A stretch of 64,000 nt of DNA, from positions 333,748-397,747 of the forward strand of contig NMRA01000282.1 in NCBI GenBank assembly GCA_002633005.1, in the 5' to 3' direction. The notes beneath the pieces were generated by a model. It was given only the letters and a program-made list of their open reading frames with translations, was not told the origin of the DNA and did no database searches. The stretch comes from Phoronis australis. Lineage: Eukaryota; Phoronida; Phoronidae. The first letter of the stretch is position 1; every line of letters begins with the position of its first letter. The position numbers were made by a program, and so were the translations under genes. Below, piece after piece: positions 43,794 to 55,924 of the stretch.

Positions 43794-45235
43794 TAAGAGA
43801 CTCTAGAGTTGCGTCTTCAAAGTTTGTCACAAGATGGCGCTTCAAAAATGTGCCTTCCATAATGTTTTAAATAATGAAGAATCATGTATGTGTCCATATA
43901 GTAAGTGAAGTGGTATGCTCATAGGTGTGTGATAGTGAATATTGAATCAAGTATTGAATAATTGTGTCAACACCTACCAATACCTCCATTGACACTGCAT
44001 CAAAGTTTCAGTGGTCTGTTAAATCCACCTTTTATTGTGAATGTAAATAGCAATTTTGACTTCAGTTCATTAAGACTAAAATTAATATTTTACCTTGACC
44101 ATCACCCAAAAACATTGCTGCAACGCAGTTGTTATGACGGGCATTTCAGGTTTTGCATACAGCTCAATGAAGTGGAGTATGAACAGATGGTTTTTAAGTG
44201 TGAATAGGAGGTTAGTCGAAATTACATCTTAGAGAAGTCTCCTCTGATGAATTGTGACACTGAGTTGATAGCACTGTGGTGATCAGCCTATTACCCATAT
44301 ATATAAGTGGAGACTGGCCTCCTTTTTTACCTCAGTCAATAGGTTAAATGTGCCAGACATGAGGATTATTGCTTACTGGATTCGTCTGCTTGCCTTATTC
44401 TCATAAGTGCTGTTCCTATGTGAAATTTAGTGAAGGTAATCCTTACAGTCAAGTATTTTTTCTGCTAAAATTTTAATTCCACCAAATTTGCTTGGATGAA
44501 TAACGGGAAAGGTTACTCATGAGTTAACACGGTTTGCTTACTCAATTGATAGTACTATTGCCAATAGGAGCGACGAAACTTCCTTTTTGCTGACAGTCAG
44601 CAGGAATCCATGAGGACACCCGAGTGCTTTTGGAATTAATCCACACAATTTTTTCCTGAAATATTTCTGCTGTTTCGAAATGTGTGGGACTGTAGGTATA
44701 GCAGTCATGCAGATGTCTACCACAGCGTTTTCATACAATAGACAATTTCCTTGGCTATGGTCTTGCAGAAACGTGTCAGCTGCGAGGGGTGTCTCATGAC
44801 CTCTGATGAAACAATGCCCGGAGCTGAGTTTTGGCCTCTGCTGAAGCTTCATGTCTTGCGGGCAGTGTAGCTTTAAATTGGGAAGGAGTGAATGTATTAA
44901 GAAAATCTGTTATGGTAGAAATAAATAAGTCTAATTAGTCCAGTTGGTGTTGTGTCATTGTAGAACTGTGTGTAGATAAACATATTGAGTAAACGAGTAA
45001 ACGAAACTTTGATTTTGTTTAATTTATGATGGTTTTAATAATAAACTCGGACTGAATTTGATATATTCTGTTTCTGTTATTTTGAACTCAAAAGCATCCA
45101 ATTAGTCAGTTTATATGGTGTTTATCCAGGTTAGAGAATAGTTATTATTTAAAGTTGGCAGTGTAAAGTTAGGTAGTACTGTTTTAATTAAATTGAATTA
45201 AATTTCAGTAAAAAGTAGGCATTCTTGCAGTACTC
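43794..45235. other. non-coding stretch
   Basis: No gene. A 104-codon minus-strand frame at 44538-44852 has no family resemblance. Confidence 0.4.
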
Positions 45236-45330
45236 CAGCTCTGTTATAATGGCAATACAATGGATCGTGCTCTGTTGTATTGGCAATACAATGGTACTGC
45301 TCTGTTGTATTGGCAATAACAATGTTCTAC
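45236..45330 (+). repeat. tandem repeat, about 35-40 bp unit, three copies
   Basis: Units contain 'gctctgttgtattggcaata' or a close variant followed by 'caatg'. Confidence 0.8.
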
Positions 45331-45979
45331 TTGACTTGAGTTACATTGCCAAAGATTTTTTTTGCTAATCATGAGAACATTCTTGAACAGCAAGATTTAA
45401 AGCCAGTTTGTGAATATCAACCATACAATCATGTGAGGAATTTTTTGTTGATTTTGAAAAATAAAAGACAAAGGTGCATTAAATCTGTGCCCAAAATCAA
45501 AAGTAGTTCTTGAACAGAAACCGCAGCTGCCAACCTGGTGCTAGGCGGAAGTAATTATCACCTGCGATTACATACATCAACTGGTATGGATCTTCTTTTT
45601 GGGGTGGTATTCGCATCAGCTGTCCGTGGCTTTACATGGGCGACTACTGCCTTGTGCTAGGAATCTGATATCTGAGGGTGGACTTCGGTTTAAAGTTGGG
45701 CAAGTTGCACCAGAGCAAATTGCACCTTTGTGTGTGGATGGCACCAGTTGTCTAATAAGACTAGATGAATAGGTAACCCAAGCTTTCCCACCTGGTGTAC
45801 ATAACAGCGACAACACCGGATACCCAGTGGAAAGTAGACTGAAGGGTGAGAGAATTTTTTTAAATAAAAAATTATGTAAAACAATCAACACTTCATTTAC
45901 TGACTACCTGTACATAAGATAAACTTTCCAAGTAATCAACAGTAGCTTACTTTTTATGCACCCACATATTTATACACTG
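45331..45979. other. non-coding stretch
   Basis: Nothing recognised. Confidence 0.4.
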
Positions 45980-47250
45980 TATGTGGACGCATTATGCCGT
46001 CATCTGCGTCAGTCCGGCGGGCGTCTGTCCGGCGTCCGCTGCTCTATCTCCAAAACAGATTGATTTATGTTCATGAAATTTTGCACAGGTGTTCCCTTCA
46101 TGGATGGGACGGCATGAGCGAACTTCCAAATGGTTCTGACTACCAGTGGCAATTTCAGTTTTTTACGTTTATCTCTGTATCTTCAAACTTAAGGTCCTCA
46201 ACGTATCTTCATAAAATTTGGTATGTAGGCATCTATCAGTGAGACGACAATATGCTCTCGTTTTCGGATGGATTCGACATAGTTTGCGTCACCTAGTGGC
46301 CATTTTTACTATTTTCGAGTCTGTTTTTTGACGTCCACCCCTATATCAACCAAACCACTCTAAATATGATTGTGAAAATTGGCATGTATGATCTTACTAT
46401 GAAGTGGACAGCTGACGATTTTCCGATGGCTTCGACTACAGTGGCACCTCCTAGTGGCAGTTTTGTTTTTTTCTGCGCCTATGCCTGTATCTCCTAAACC
46501 GTTCACAGGATCTTTACTAAATTTAGAAAGTGTATTTATATGATGTAGACAATGAACGACGATAACTTTTGGATGGATCTGACTTCTAGTGTGCCCCCTA
46601 GTGGCAATTTCAGTTTTTTATGTTTAACTCTGTATGTTCAAAGGTCCTCAACAGGTTTTCATAAAATTTTAAATATGAGCATCTATTGGTGAGGTGACGC
46701 TATCCTCCTGTTTTTGGATGGAATCAAGGTATTTTGTGTCACCTGGTGGCCATTTTTGCTGTTTTTGAATCTTGTTTTTGGCGTTAACCCCTCTATCAAC
46801 CAAATCATTCTAGGGATGGTTTTAAAAAATGGCATACAAAGGTGACAACGTTTGATTATGGCGACTGACTACTGTGGTGCCTCCTAGTGGTAGTTTTGTT
46901 TTGTTTTGTGCCCATAGCTGTATCTCCTAAACCCACTGCTGGATCTTTATTGAATTTAGTGAGTATTTGTAATGAAGATAATAACAGATGACGAAGGAGT
47001 TTCTGGTGGATCCAACGGACGCTGTGCCCCACTGAAGTGGCAATTTCATTTTATTCTGTTTTCCTTTGTTTTTCTGAGGTTCCTTGACACATTTTTATGA
47101 AATATGGCATGTTCCTGTTTTTAGATGGATTGTACGTTTTTGTGCCATCTGGTGGCCATTTTTATGATGCAAATAGATAACCCTGAAAGCACACCATTTG
47201 AGATGCATGCGTGGGCGCATTTCGATGCTCTGCATTACTCTTGTTATTTA
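45980..47250 (+). repeat. higher-order tandem repeat, about 435-450 bp period
   Basis: The anchor 'aaggtcctcaac' recurs at 46191 and 46641, and a weaker 'gaggttccttgac' at 47076. Each unit has three or four sub-blocks with 'cctagtggc' or 'cctggtggcc' followed by 'agtttt' or 'attttt', and a 'ctcctaaacc' piece. It starts with a 'gtccggcgggcgtctgtccgg' GC block. No frame stays open through a unit. Confidence 0.8.
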
Positions 47251-49288
47251 TCCAATACATACAAGACATTTCAACCATTTTAAGCCACATATACATATGT
47301 AAATTATGAGCTACCTATGTCTGGCAATAGTAAATGAGCATTCGACATGTACTTTTCACAAACTATTCAAGTATGCAGGGCTTTGAATTTCCCCCTTTAA
47401 GAGGATTTCCTCCTTTGGTTTCAATTTCCTCCTATTTGATTTCCAGTCTCCTCTTTTTTTGTCTCCTGTTGATCATGATTTTGACTTTATTCATGCAAAA
47501 ACGTTTATTTCAGTTAAATTTTACAACACAAGAAATATTTCTGTTACACAAGCTTATGTATTTGTGGATTGATACATCACCTGGAAAATTTTCCTCTTTT
47601 TTTGTCGATTATTCCAAGCCCCGAGTATGATATTTAAAAACTTAAAATGGAACATCAAAAAATACTACTGTCGCCACCTAGTGTTTACAGCCATGTTTAT
47701 AATGGGCAATTTTGCACCTGATTACTCACGTTAATTTCCAAAGAAGATAACATTAGCGGAAAGTCCTTGGCAGCTTCTTTGAAGATAAAGTTACAGTGGG
47801 TTGGTTTGTTGAGTTGTCCAGGGTGATGGTGGTGTGTATGTCACACAGTGTGGGATTCTGTTCATGTTTATTTAATGCTTTCTGTATGGTTTTCCTGGTA
47901 TGTTTTATTGCTACAATAGAAGCCTGCAAGTATTCTGTCATTTAAACGGTCCACAATTCCCTCATCATGACAGCTAGGCAAAAGCCAAATTAATTTCATA
48001 GTAGTCGTCTTTCATGACCGACAATGAAGGTGAATTAACAGATAGTAAGGTGGTTATTACCCATTCTGTTATTAGAATTGTGCCCATGTAATAGTTGCGG
48101 TGACCAGCCATTTTTGGTGTTCACAGACGTTAGCCATAGTGATGGGCAAATGGTATTTTGTCTAATCACTTTTGTCTTGTAGTGTAGCTTGAACAAGTAG
48201 GTTCAAGAAGTTTTTTAATGTCATAGCAATAACTAAAATAAGGATTCCCATGAATGTAACAATTGCGGCTATTACTTTTCTTCATTTAATTGAAGTTACA
48301 AAGTAGGTCCTCTCACAACCATGACTCTGATACCTTGCTTTACAGTTCATTTATTTATTTATTTGGCACATTCCAATTATAAAATGACATTTAAAACTTA
48401 TGTTGTGCAATATTTAGTAAGGCTATGTGGGAACTTATAGATAATTTTGTGTATTTGGCCAAATATCTACGAAGTAGAATGTGTGAAGAGTGGGATTTTT
48501 TACTTCAGTGATGTCATCTGCCATCAATTTTGTCACACGAGGTCTTTTTTGAAATTTAGCAAAGCAGAAAGTTTGATTCATATTCAAATTTCATTTGATG
48601 TAAATGTCTGATGAAATTTCAAGCACTTACGTTTTCTGAATTATTTTCATGATTTTCGTTTTATGCAAATTTTTTTTTTTTTTCTTAAAAATCATTAAAT
48701 TCTTACTTTTGAAAGCACCTCATGTAAATTCAAAATTGAAGAAATTAAAAGAGCTCTGCTTTGGAGAATAGTGCATCAAACGAATGTTTGAGAAGTTTTA
48801 CATGAATCCAATGGATTACCGGTATATCCGAGATATGTTTTTAAGTTATCCAATTCACCGTTTTCCAGCCTTGCTGTAACATTTGAGTCCGATGAAACTG
48901 TAGTGCACTTCATGTACACTTTGAGGAATTGAAAGATGATAGGACTTAAGTGATTTCTATGAAAATTTTTCCAAGACGAAAATAGAATGCAAATTTAGAA
49001 AAAAATGAACGGTTCATTTGAACATCTGTATCAAAGGAACTGTTCATTTTTTCTAAATTTTATCTATATCACGTGGTCACATGACCCAATTAATGACAAA
49101 TTGGTAGAATTAGTCAAAAATCAAATTTCACAATCTTTCTACTTTCTCTGTCACTAGTTAAAATTTATACTTTTTGCAGATGTATGTCCAATTCACTGAA
49201 TTACCAATAAGCTCCAGCAAAACCTAATTTGAGAGCATTTTACCTTGCCACAGTTATGCAGTTCTTGACTCATCCGTTTTGTTTGTAG
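47251..49288. other. non-coding stretch with dispersed repeats
   Basis: About 47370-47640 repeats 21517-21775. About 49020-49170 belongs to dispersed family 1. The last 60 bases lead to A26. Confidence 0.5.
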
Positions 49289-49467
49289 GACTCTTTTTGT
49301 GTGGATACTGTGGGCACAGTGCATTCACCCGCATGACCATGAGAAGGCATCTACGAATAAAGCACCTCAATCTCTTTTATGAGTGTCCCCACTGCTTCAT
49401 GCAGTTTGACTATGACAATCAGCTGAGGCGGCATTTGCTTAAAGACCACAATATCATGAGAAAATAA
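49289..49467 (+). CDS. A26: alternative terminal exon, C2H2 finger pair
   Basis: The acceptor is gttttgtttgtag. Finger 1 (LFLCGYCGHS, x12, HLRIKH) has helix T/M/T/R. The join is LNLFYE, in place of LGVRFK. Finger 2 (CPHCFMQFDY) has helix Y/N/Q/R. It ends DHNIMRK then taa. It is a sister of A27 (CGYCG, RIKHLN, YECPHC or HECPHC, HNIM). A LINE relic begins within 80 bp of the stop. Confidence 0.9.
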
Positions 49468-49499
49468 GACTGAGGTAGGGTACACTAATATGAGGACTG

Positions 49500-49885
49500 A
49501 ATGTGTAATTGTATGCATTGAATGATTTGGAAGTCTTTCATACTTTCTCGATGCTACCAAGGCATTTGATTGAGTGAATCGTGTTAAATTGTTCAACTTT
49601 CTCATTAGTAGAGGGTTGCCTGGGATATATTGCAAGAATATTATTATTTGTTATTCTCAAGAACATGCGTTGGGGCAAGACATGTTGGTACATGTATACT
49701 TGGTGTTGTTCTACCTTTCAATGTCTACCTGGATGGTCTTGGCTCACTTTTGAATGAGTATAAAATTGGCTGTATAGTATCTAATGTGTATATCAATCAT
49801 CGTACTGTATGTATGAAAACAGGTCTTGTTCTGTTCTCACCTTCAGTTGCTGGTCTTTGTAAAAACTTATATATTTTACAATTCA
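49500..49885 (+). mobile_element. LINE reverse-transcriptase relic
   Basis: Across shifting frames one reads FLDATKAFD, typical of the RT motif with the first catalytic Asp. It is followed by VKLFNFLI, RGLPGYI and then FNVYLDGL...LNEYKIGCIV and VLFSPSVAGLC. This is the order seen in non-LTR retrotransposon RT domains. The catalytic YADD box is not recoverable and several stops occur, so it is dead. Confidence 0.65.
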
Positions 49886-50358
49886 AATTATGAATCTTTT
49901 GCTGTCTGATGCAAGAATATTAGTTCAATTGTAAAATCAAAACATATTTGCAACAACACGAAGTGCGTACATCTGTTTAATGAAACTTCATGGAAAAATA
50001 AAACATTTTATCATCGGCCCACATAAGAGGAAACAAAAATATTTAAAGTGATTGTACACTCGCATTCCATGAGACAAACTAGATACATCACTTCTGAGTG
50101 AAACTGATCTGGTCCTTTTTCCCCATCTCAGGTGGCTGGTGGTTTGGGGGCATCCTGGAAAAAAATGACTGTTCTTTATCGTTTGACTTAAGACCATGCT
50201 CGACATGTAGTGACATGCTAAGCTACTGTATAGAGCCTGGTCTCAATCAATAACGAACTGTCCAAGGCCAGGGTGACCTAACACTGACATATAGTGATGG
50301 CTGACGTACATCAGTGTCGTGTTTTCACGAATGACAACCAATTCTCGTTTTCTTGTAG

Positions 50359-50540
50359 GTGTGGTCGTTTGTGGGTATTGTGGGGAGAACTTTGCGACGA
50401 AGGCATCTCTAAGAAACCATGTGCGAATCAAACATCTTAACATATACCACGAGTGCCCTCATTGTATCTTAAGGTTTAATTACAACACACAATTGGCAAG
50501 ACACTTGATTAAGGTTCACAATATTATGCCAAAACAGTAA
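50359..50540 (+). CDS. A27: alternative terminal exon, C2H2 finger pair
   Basis: The acceptor is gttttcttgtag. Finger 1 (VVVCGYCGENF, x12, HVRIKH) has helix T/A/S/N. The join is LNIYHE. Finger 2 (CPHCILRFNY) has helix Y/T/Q/R. It ends VHNIMPKQ then taa. Compared with A26 the scaffold is conserved and finger 1 contact residues differ at three of four positions. Confidence 0.9.
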
Positions 50541-52387
50541 TGGCGCCAGGTGAAGAGGTAAGATCCCTAAGGTCCAATACAAGTGAAGCACATTTCATTT
50601 TTGCTGGAAACATTTCTCTGTTTGATCCAGGAAACACCTGTGTTGAGACAGGGATTTCAAACACCTGTTTAGTTGTAACTGCAAACAACGAGCCAGCGGA
50701 GAGTTTCCAAACCGAGATATCAGTCTGGCCTCTTGTTAAGTGTCTAGCAGGGCACTCAGGCCAATTATATACTAGGAGTAACAGAAAGGAACCTAGATCA
50801 GCCTTTATGATAATGCCATCTGTTGGCACTTGTATATCTATTAAAAAATTCATGGCCAGTTACCATGTAATGCTGTGGAGTTTCGAATGCCTTGAGTGAC
50901 TCCATCTGAGTGACCAGATAGGAAACCAGCTTATTGCTTAGCTTGCACCATACTATTCCTCAGTTATTTGGCCCAAACACTGGCAGCTTCATCAGTGAGT
51001 CTTGAGTAATGATGTTGTTCTTTCAGAGTTGCTCGTCATAACTAACTGAGATCAATATGTCGGCAGCATAACGCAACTCAAAAGTTGATCTATAGACATT
51101 CCCTCGAGAATGGAACCATTAGCTGTCGGTGCTAAAGCTGCTATTAAACCTGCCTTCCATGAAAAACTAGTTTTTGATTTCGACCTATTAGCTAGTGAAA
51201 CTCGTCCCATTTTGTTCTTTACTCAGATTAGAAAAGTCATTTTGTTATTACTCACGAGAACGTGATGCGCAACAACGAAGTTGGCTTAAATGTTGAAAAT
51301 CACCAGTTTTAGTCCACGGTATATCTACTTACCGGTATTTTCATGGAACCATTGCTAACATGGTAGTTACTCTACTTCACAAAATTCTTCAAGGGCTTCT
51401 GACACTGTCTGTAATGCCAACAATTTTTCAAACTTTGTCTGATCCTAACAGTGTGGTTCAAAACTTGAAAATGGAAAAGCGTTTAGTTTGGTGTTGCATG
51501 TAGAAAAATGATAAACTTTCACCTGTTGGCCATATTGTGCCCTAATACTGGAGAAAGTATACTGTCAAATTGAAATATTCTTTAAAATTAGATTGTGGGC
51601 ATAATGGATACCTGTTGCTGCTCAGGTCATTTATTTCTTCATTGATGCAGTGTCCAACATGACCGGAGTGGAGGTGGGCAGCGCCTTAATTTGGATGGCC
51701 GGAGCTTCAGTTTGGGTGGGCGATGCTTTCCAGTGATTGGCGCTCAAGGTTATGCTTTCTTTAGCTGTGCACCAGGAATGTCCTTGGCAAAAGTCTTTTA
51801 TACTCGTGAATGGTAGACATATTTGTAGTGTTTTGACTGGGTCTTGTCGAAGGTCATCTTTTTGCGAAGAATTTAGTGACTTATTTCTAATATTAGAATC
51901 ATTTAAGGTATGGAACTATATATACCAGTAGGTGTTATGTCCCTTGACAGTCTGGCAGTTCTAGTCTATCACCAACGAGGTATTAGCTGACAATGTCTCT
52001 ATAGAGCAGAAGTTTGCGATAGCTCAAGTAGCAAAGACTGGAAGGGCCTGCCCCCAACAATGTCGTAAGCAAGATCTATCATCTCGACCAGATCTATCCA
52101 CATTTTTTCTGACCTAGCTATTGTGATGGCTAATGTTTTATGGTCATGGGTATAATTAGGTGACAAGCCTTCAATTCAGATATAATCGGATAAGAAACAG
52201 TAATTGTGACCTGAGCTTTAATGATCAGCCTGATAGTGAATGTGGATATAGAAGGGGTCAAGCTGACCATGTGACATGATTGGAGAAATTCAAATGATTT
52301 CTCCAAGTTGATCCTAATTTCATTTTAAGGGGATATTTACAGCACGAAAATCTGCCTATGGTTTAAAAATATTATTTTTAGTTGCAG
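50541..52387. other. non-coding stretch
   Basis: About 51400-51580 carries a copy of dispersed family 2 ('ttggccatattgtgccct'). An open frame at 50540-50899 has no resemblance. A lone 'ttgatgcag' at 51652 leads to nothing finger-like. Confidence 0.45.
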
Positions 52388-52569
52388 ACACAAAGACTGA
52401 GGAAAGTACTAAGAAGAACGACCATACAACAGATAAGCAGGGGACTGCCTCCAGGAATTTTACCCATAACACTCTTCATATGTGCTCATGGTGCCCCGCA
52501 AGATTCAGGTGGTATCAAGCTTACAAGAACCATGTCAACTTATACCATCATATTACTTTGAAAAAATGA
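52388..52569 (+). CDS. A28: terminal exon with a single C2H2 finger
   Basis: The acceptor is ttttagttgcag, phase 1, entered as -ac (Asp if the upstream base is G, as in A9). The first half is a polar, charged segment (TKTEESTKKNDHTTDKQG) with no Cys where finger 1 should be. The second half is a proper finger 2: CSWCPARFRW...HVNLYH, helix W/Q/A/N. It ends HHITLKK then tga. The open frame of 59 codons and the intact ligands argue against a dead copy. It is the last member seen before HIBCH. A hexamer at 53443-53448 lies 874 nt downstream. Confidence 0.8.
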
Positions 52570-55500
52570 TTCGTTACACATCCCGAGTGCATTATTCATA
52601 ATATAATATTAGAGATACCTTTGTTAGCAAATGACTCGATCTCTGTGATGTTTGTCAGTGGACACATTTTATTTTGTTTCTGGTGTCCTTGATGGCGACA
52701 CTAATATGTCCTTTTTTGGTAGCATTAACCAGAAACAACTGTATTGTAATTCTTGTTGTTAAAGGGATGCTAAACCCTGTTTTGTAGATTTCAGCCAGTC
52801 CTCATTCTGCCACCTTCTACATGCATCGTTGGCATTTCACTGGAATGATAAAAGCAGCTTCCTGTTCATTAATGCTAGGACCTCGCTAAAAAGGAAGGCT
52901 TTGCGAGGTAACAAGATAAAGAAAAACGCGACTTTGGCTAGTTGCCTAGCGTTACTGAATGCGCGCCAGGATTCGTCCTTGGTTGGTGGTCTTTCCCTAC
53001 AGTTGTTTTGCGACTCGCTTAAAACGTAGGTCATGCTTGCCCGTTGAGCAGACTTTGCGCCAAACTTTTGAGGCTTGTTCAGGCTACAGACCATTATTTT
53101 GTTTTGGAGAATTTTGTAGGAGTCATTTTTATTATGTGTGTTAGCAGGTCACAACTGGGTTTAGTATCTTTCTAAGCTGTGTATGTATTTACAGTGACTG
53201 ATTCCTAACAGTGGATTCCCAACAATGGTGGTTCATGTTATTTTTTCACCACAAAACTGCAACTTTGTACAGTTTGTAGTACACTTGACATTTATTAATT
53301 AACGGCTTTGGGTTTTAGGTATTGTTAGTTTCCTTAGTTACATCAGCTTACTGGGTTACTTAAGATTTTTATCTTCACCTTTAACTTGCAGAAACTACAT
53401 TTAGGTGACATTTTATCTGTTTCAGACATATGTTAGGTGTTAAATAAAGTACATGGTTCTCTTTTACCTTTCACGAGAAATGAGGCAAAATTATTTTGAT
53501 GTCCTGTATCTGACATCTACCTCAGCGATGTTGAGTTTTCCCTCCGTGTGTTGTTTAAAACAACATGTTTTGTACTGGACTTAAACAAAGACCACTCTCA
53601 TTTCTATTCATAATATTTTGGGTTTGCTTGATCCAAGATAGACTCCCTATTTTTCTCTAGAAACCCTCTCTTTGCATGTCAAACGGGGCTATATTTGATC
53701 AATCAACACACATTATTCTCCTTGGAAGTGATCCGTGACAGCCATTACTAAATTCTGACACAGAGGTCTTCCTTTCAGCTCACCTTTTACAACAGCTGAA
53801 ACGAAGGCCTCTGTATTAAACTTTAAAATTGAAATAACTCGGATGTCACCGATCAGGCCAACAAGAATAATAATGTGGTTGAATGGCAAAACACAGCCTG
53901 CTCGACAGAAAAGAGAATTACTAGAGAAAAATTAGGAAGTGTATCCGGATCAAGCACAGGCCGAACGCTATGAATAGAGATGGGGGTGATCTCCAAGTCT
54001 GGTATACATTACAATGCATTGTTTTTCGATCCACAAGGCGGGGAAACAGCGTAACTGAGGAAGCTGTCACTCAGACACAGCCTGGCAACTTCGAAATATT
54101 CTGAGGCAGTTTTGCCCAATTTCTCGTGGAAGGTTAAAAAGAATCATGCTTCATTACACATGCTACCTTCCTAATTGAGTTATTTAGTGAAGAAATAAGT
54201 TGATAAGCTATATACACGTGTGCGATTTTAACGTTGATTTTAGTTCATTTGTAATAAATTTTTGTTTGTGGAAATATTTCATACTGCTACGTATATTTCA
54301 CTAATTCAATTTCATAACAACACAATAAACTGTCTTAAAGTTTACTAAACTTTCAGAATCACACAATCAACAATAATTAAGACCCTGATACAAGGTTTTT
54401 ACAAAATGATGTACTTATATTAGAATCAATTTTGTCATCCACAATTAGCTCAAACACAGATACACACATATCTAGCGCAAGGCCCAAGTAGATAGCCTCA
54501 ATTACATTTAATAATTAACCAATTAAACTCAGTTGATCTTTGTCTTACTGTTTAGATTTAGGAACAACGACTCACCCAGTTAAAAATCTTCCAAATCCTG
54601 TACCTTTTAGCAGTTTTTGTGCAGAGTCAAAGTACTAACAGCTGAATGGAGATTTATAGAACCTCATTTGTTTATAACCCCTCCCTTCCTACTATTAGCA
54701 GGCCAACTGCCATATTCACACTTCCAAAATAAACTTTGAATCGCACCTTTACAAGGGTCCGTCAATCACTTTGCGAGTGCAAATTATGATAAAAATTAAT
54801 ACATTGTAACATTATCCAAAATTTGGAAACTGTAATCCCAAGTGAATTCGGATTTTCTTGATTCCAAAATTAAGGATGATTTTAGCTGTTAACATGTTTC
54901 TAAAATTCCAGACACGCCACATTTTGCATGATGGGAGAATTCTATAGAATTCTATTAATATTAATTGAAGTCCACTCGGGAGGTGAATTAGGGGAACAGA
55001 ATCCTCAAAAATTCAAAAAGTACACTCCGATAAACATCTGTAATAACATTGAATCAGTTGGTCCTTTGCGAGTAACAATTGCAAGCAAACACTTGCAGCT
55101 GCTATAAACAGTGTTTTGGTGTTAGAAACAAGGCATTTGTCTTTTGAAACAACATCATATAGTCTTCTCATTCTTTGTTTGAATTAAAATTGTGATGAGC
55201 AATAAATGACTTGGAGTACTCCTGACAACCGTTACTGTCTTGGCATCTGAAAATAGCCTACAATGACTCGCAACTTGATGGGCTTCGTCTCAGGCAGTAA
55301 ATGATACGTAATTTCTTTTCAACCCTAGAAACCATTGCTAATCTGAGCAAAGAACAAGAGAGCAATTTGATAATTAAGTGGCTTGAGTAAAAAATTATTT
55401 TTGACAGACATTTGGGCACAGTTATTGAAAACCTACGTGGGTAATAAAGCACATTTTATCAGAAATGACCATGAAGACTTTGACAAGCTGTGTTCATTTT

Positions 55501-55805
55501 AACAGAGATGAACAAAATAGAAAGTGATCTCAGAAATCCCTGACAATAAGCACCTGACAAATTTAAGAGGTCGATTGTGATGACAACAGTTGCATTTACA
55601 ACCGTACGGAAAATTGAAAGTCATTTTGGGGAGCACTTACCCCCTCAAGATCAAAATGGAAGGCCTGGGTTTACTGCCCCTTTAAATCAAGATGACTAGC
55701 ATAAGATTAAACTCATTTAAATATAATTATTTGAGAGTGCCACTCGGTACACTGTTCTGTTGGAGTTGGTTTTGCATATTCAAGTAACAGTTGCTAACAT
55801 CGTTT
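52570..55805. other. convergent region between the array and HIBCH
   Basis: Should contain the 3' UTRs of A28 (plus) and HIBCH (minus). No further finger exon was found. The HIBCH poly(A) site could not be placed; a reverse hexamer occurs near 53293. Confidence 0.4.
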
Positions 55806-55924
55806 CTATAACCTCAATTCTTTGTCATCTGGAAGTGGCTGGAAATATGAATCCACTATGTCTGGTGTAACCTCTGCTAGTGTCGAAGGATTCCACTTGG
55901 GGGAGTTGTCTTTGTCCACCAAAA
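55806..55924 (-). CDS. HIBCH-like, last coding exon
   Basis: On the minus strand the acceptor catttcag opens an exon whose first two bases complete a codon begun in the exon at 57182. The reading is LVDKDNSPKWNP, then STLAEVT, and it ends ELRL before tag. DKDxSPKW followed by an EVT segment is the C-terminal signature of 3-hydroxyisobutyryl-CoA hydrolase. That enzyme of mitochondrial valine breakdown belongs to the crotonase superfamily and releases 3-hydroxyisobutyrate from its CoA ester. Only the C-terminal part is in view. Confidence 0.88.

Noticed and set aside
44538-44852. 104-codon minus-strand frame
   Set aside because: No domain or splice support.
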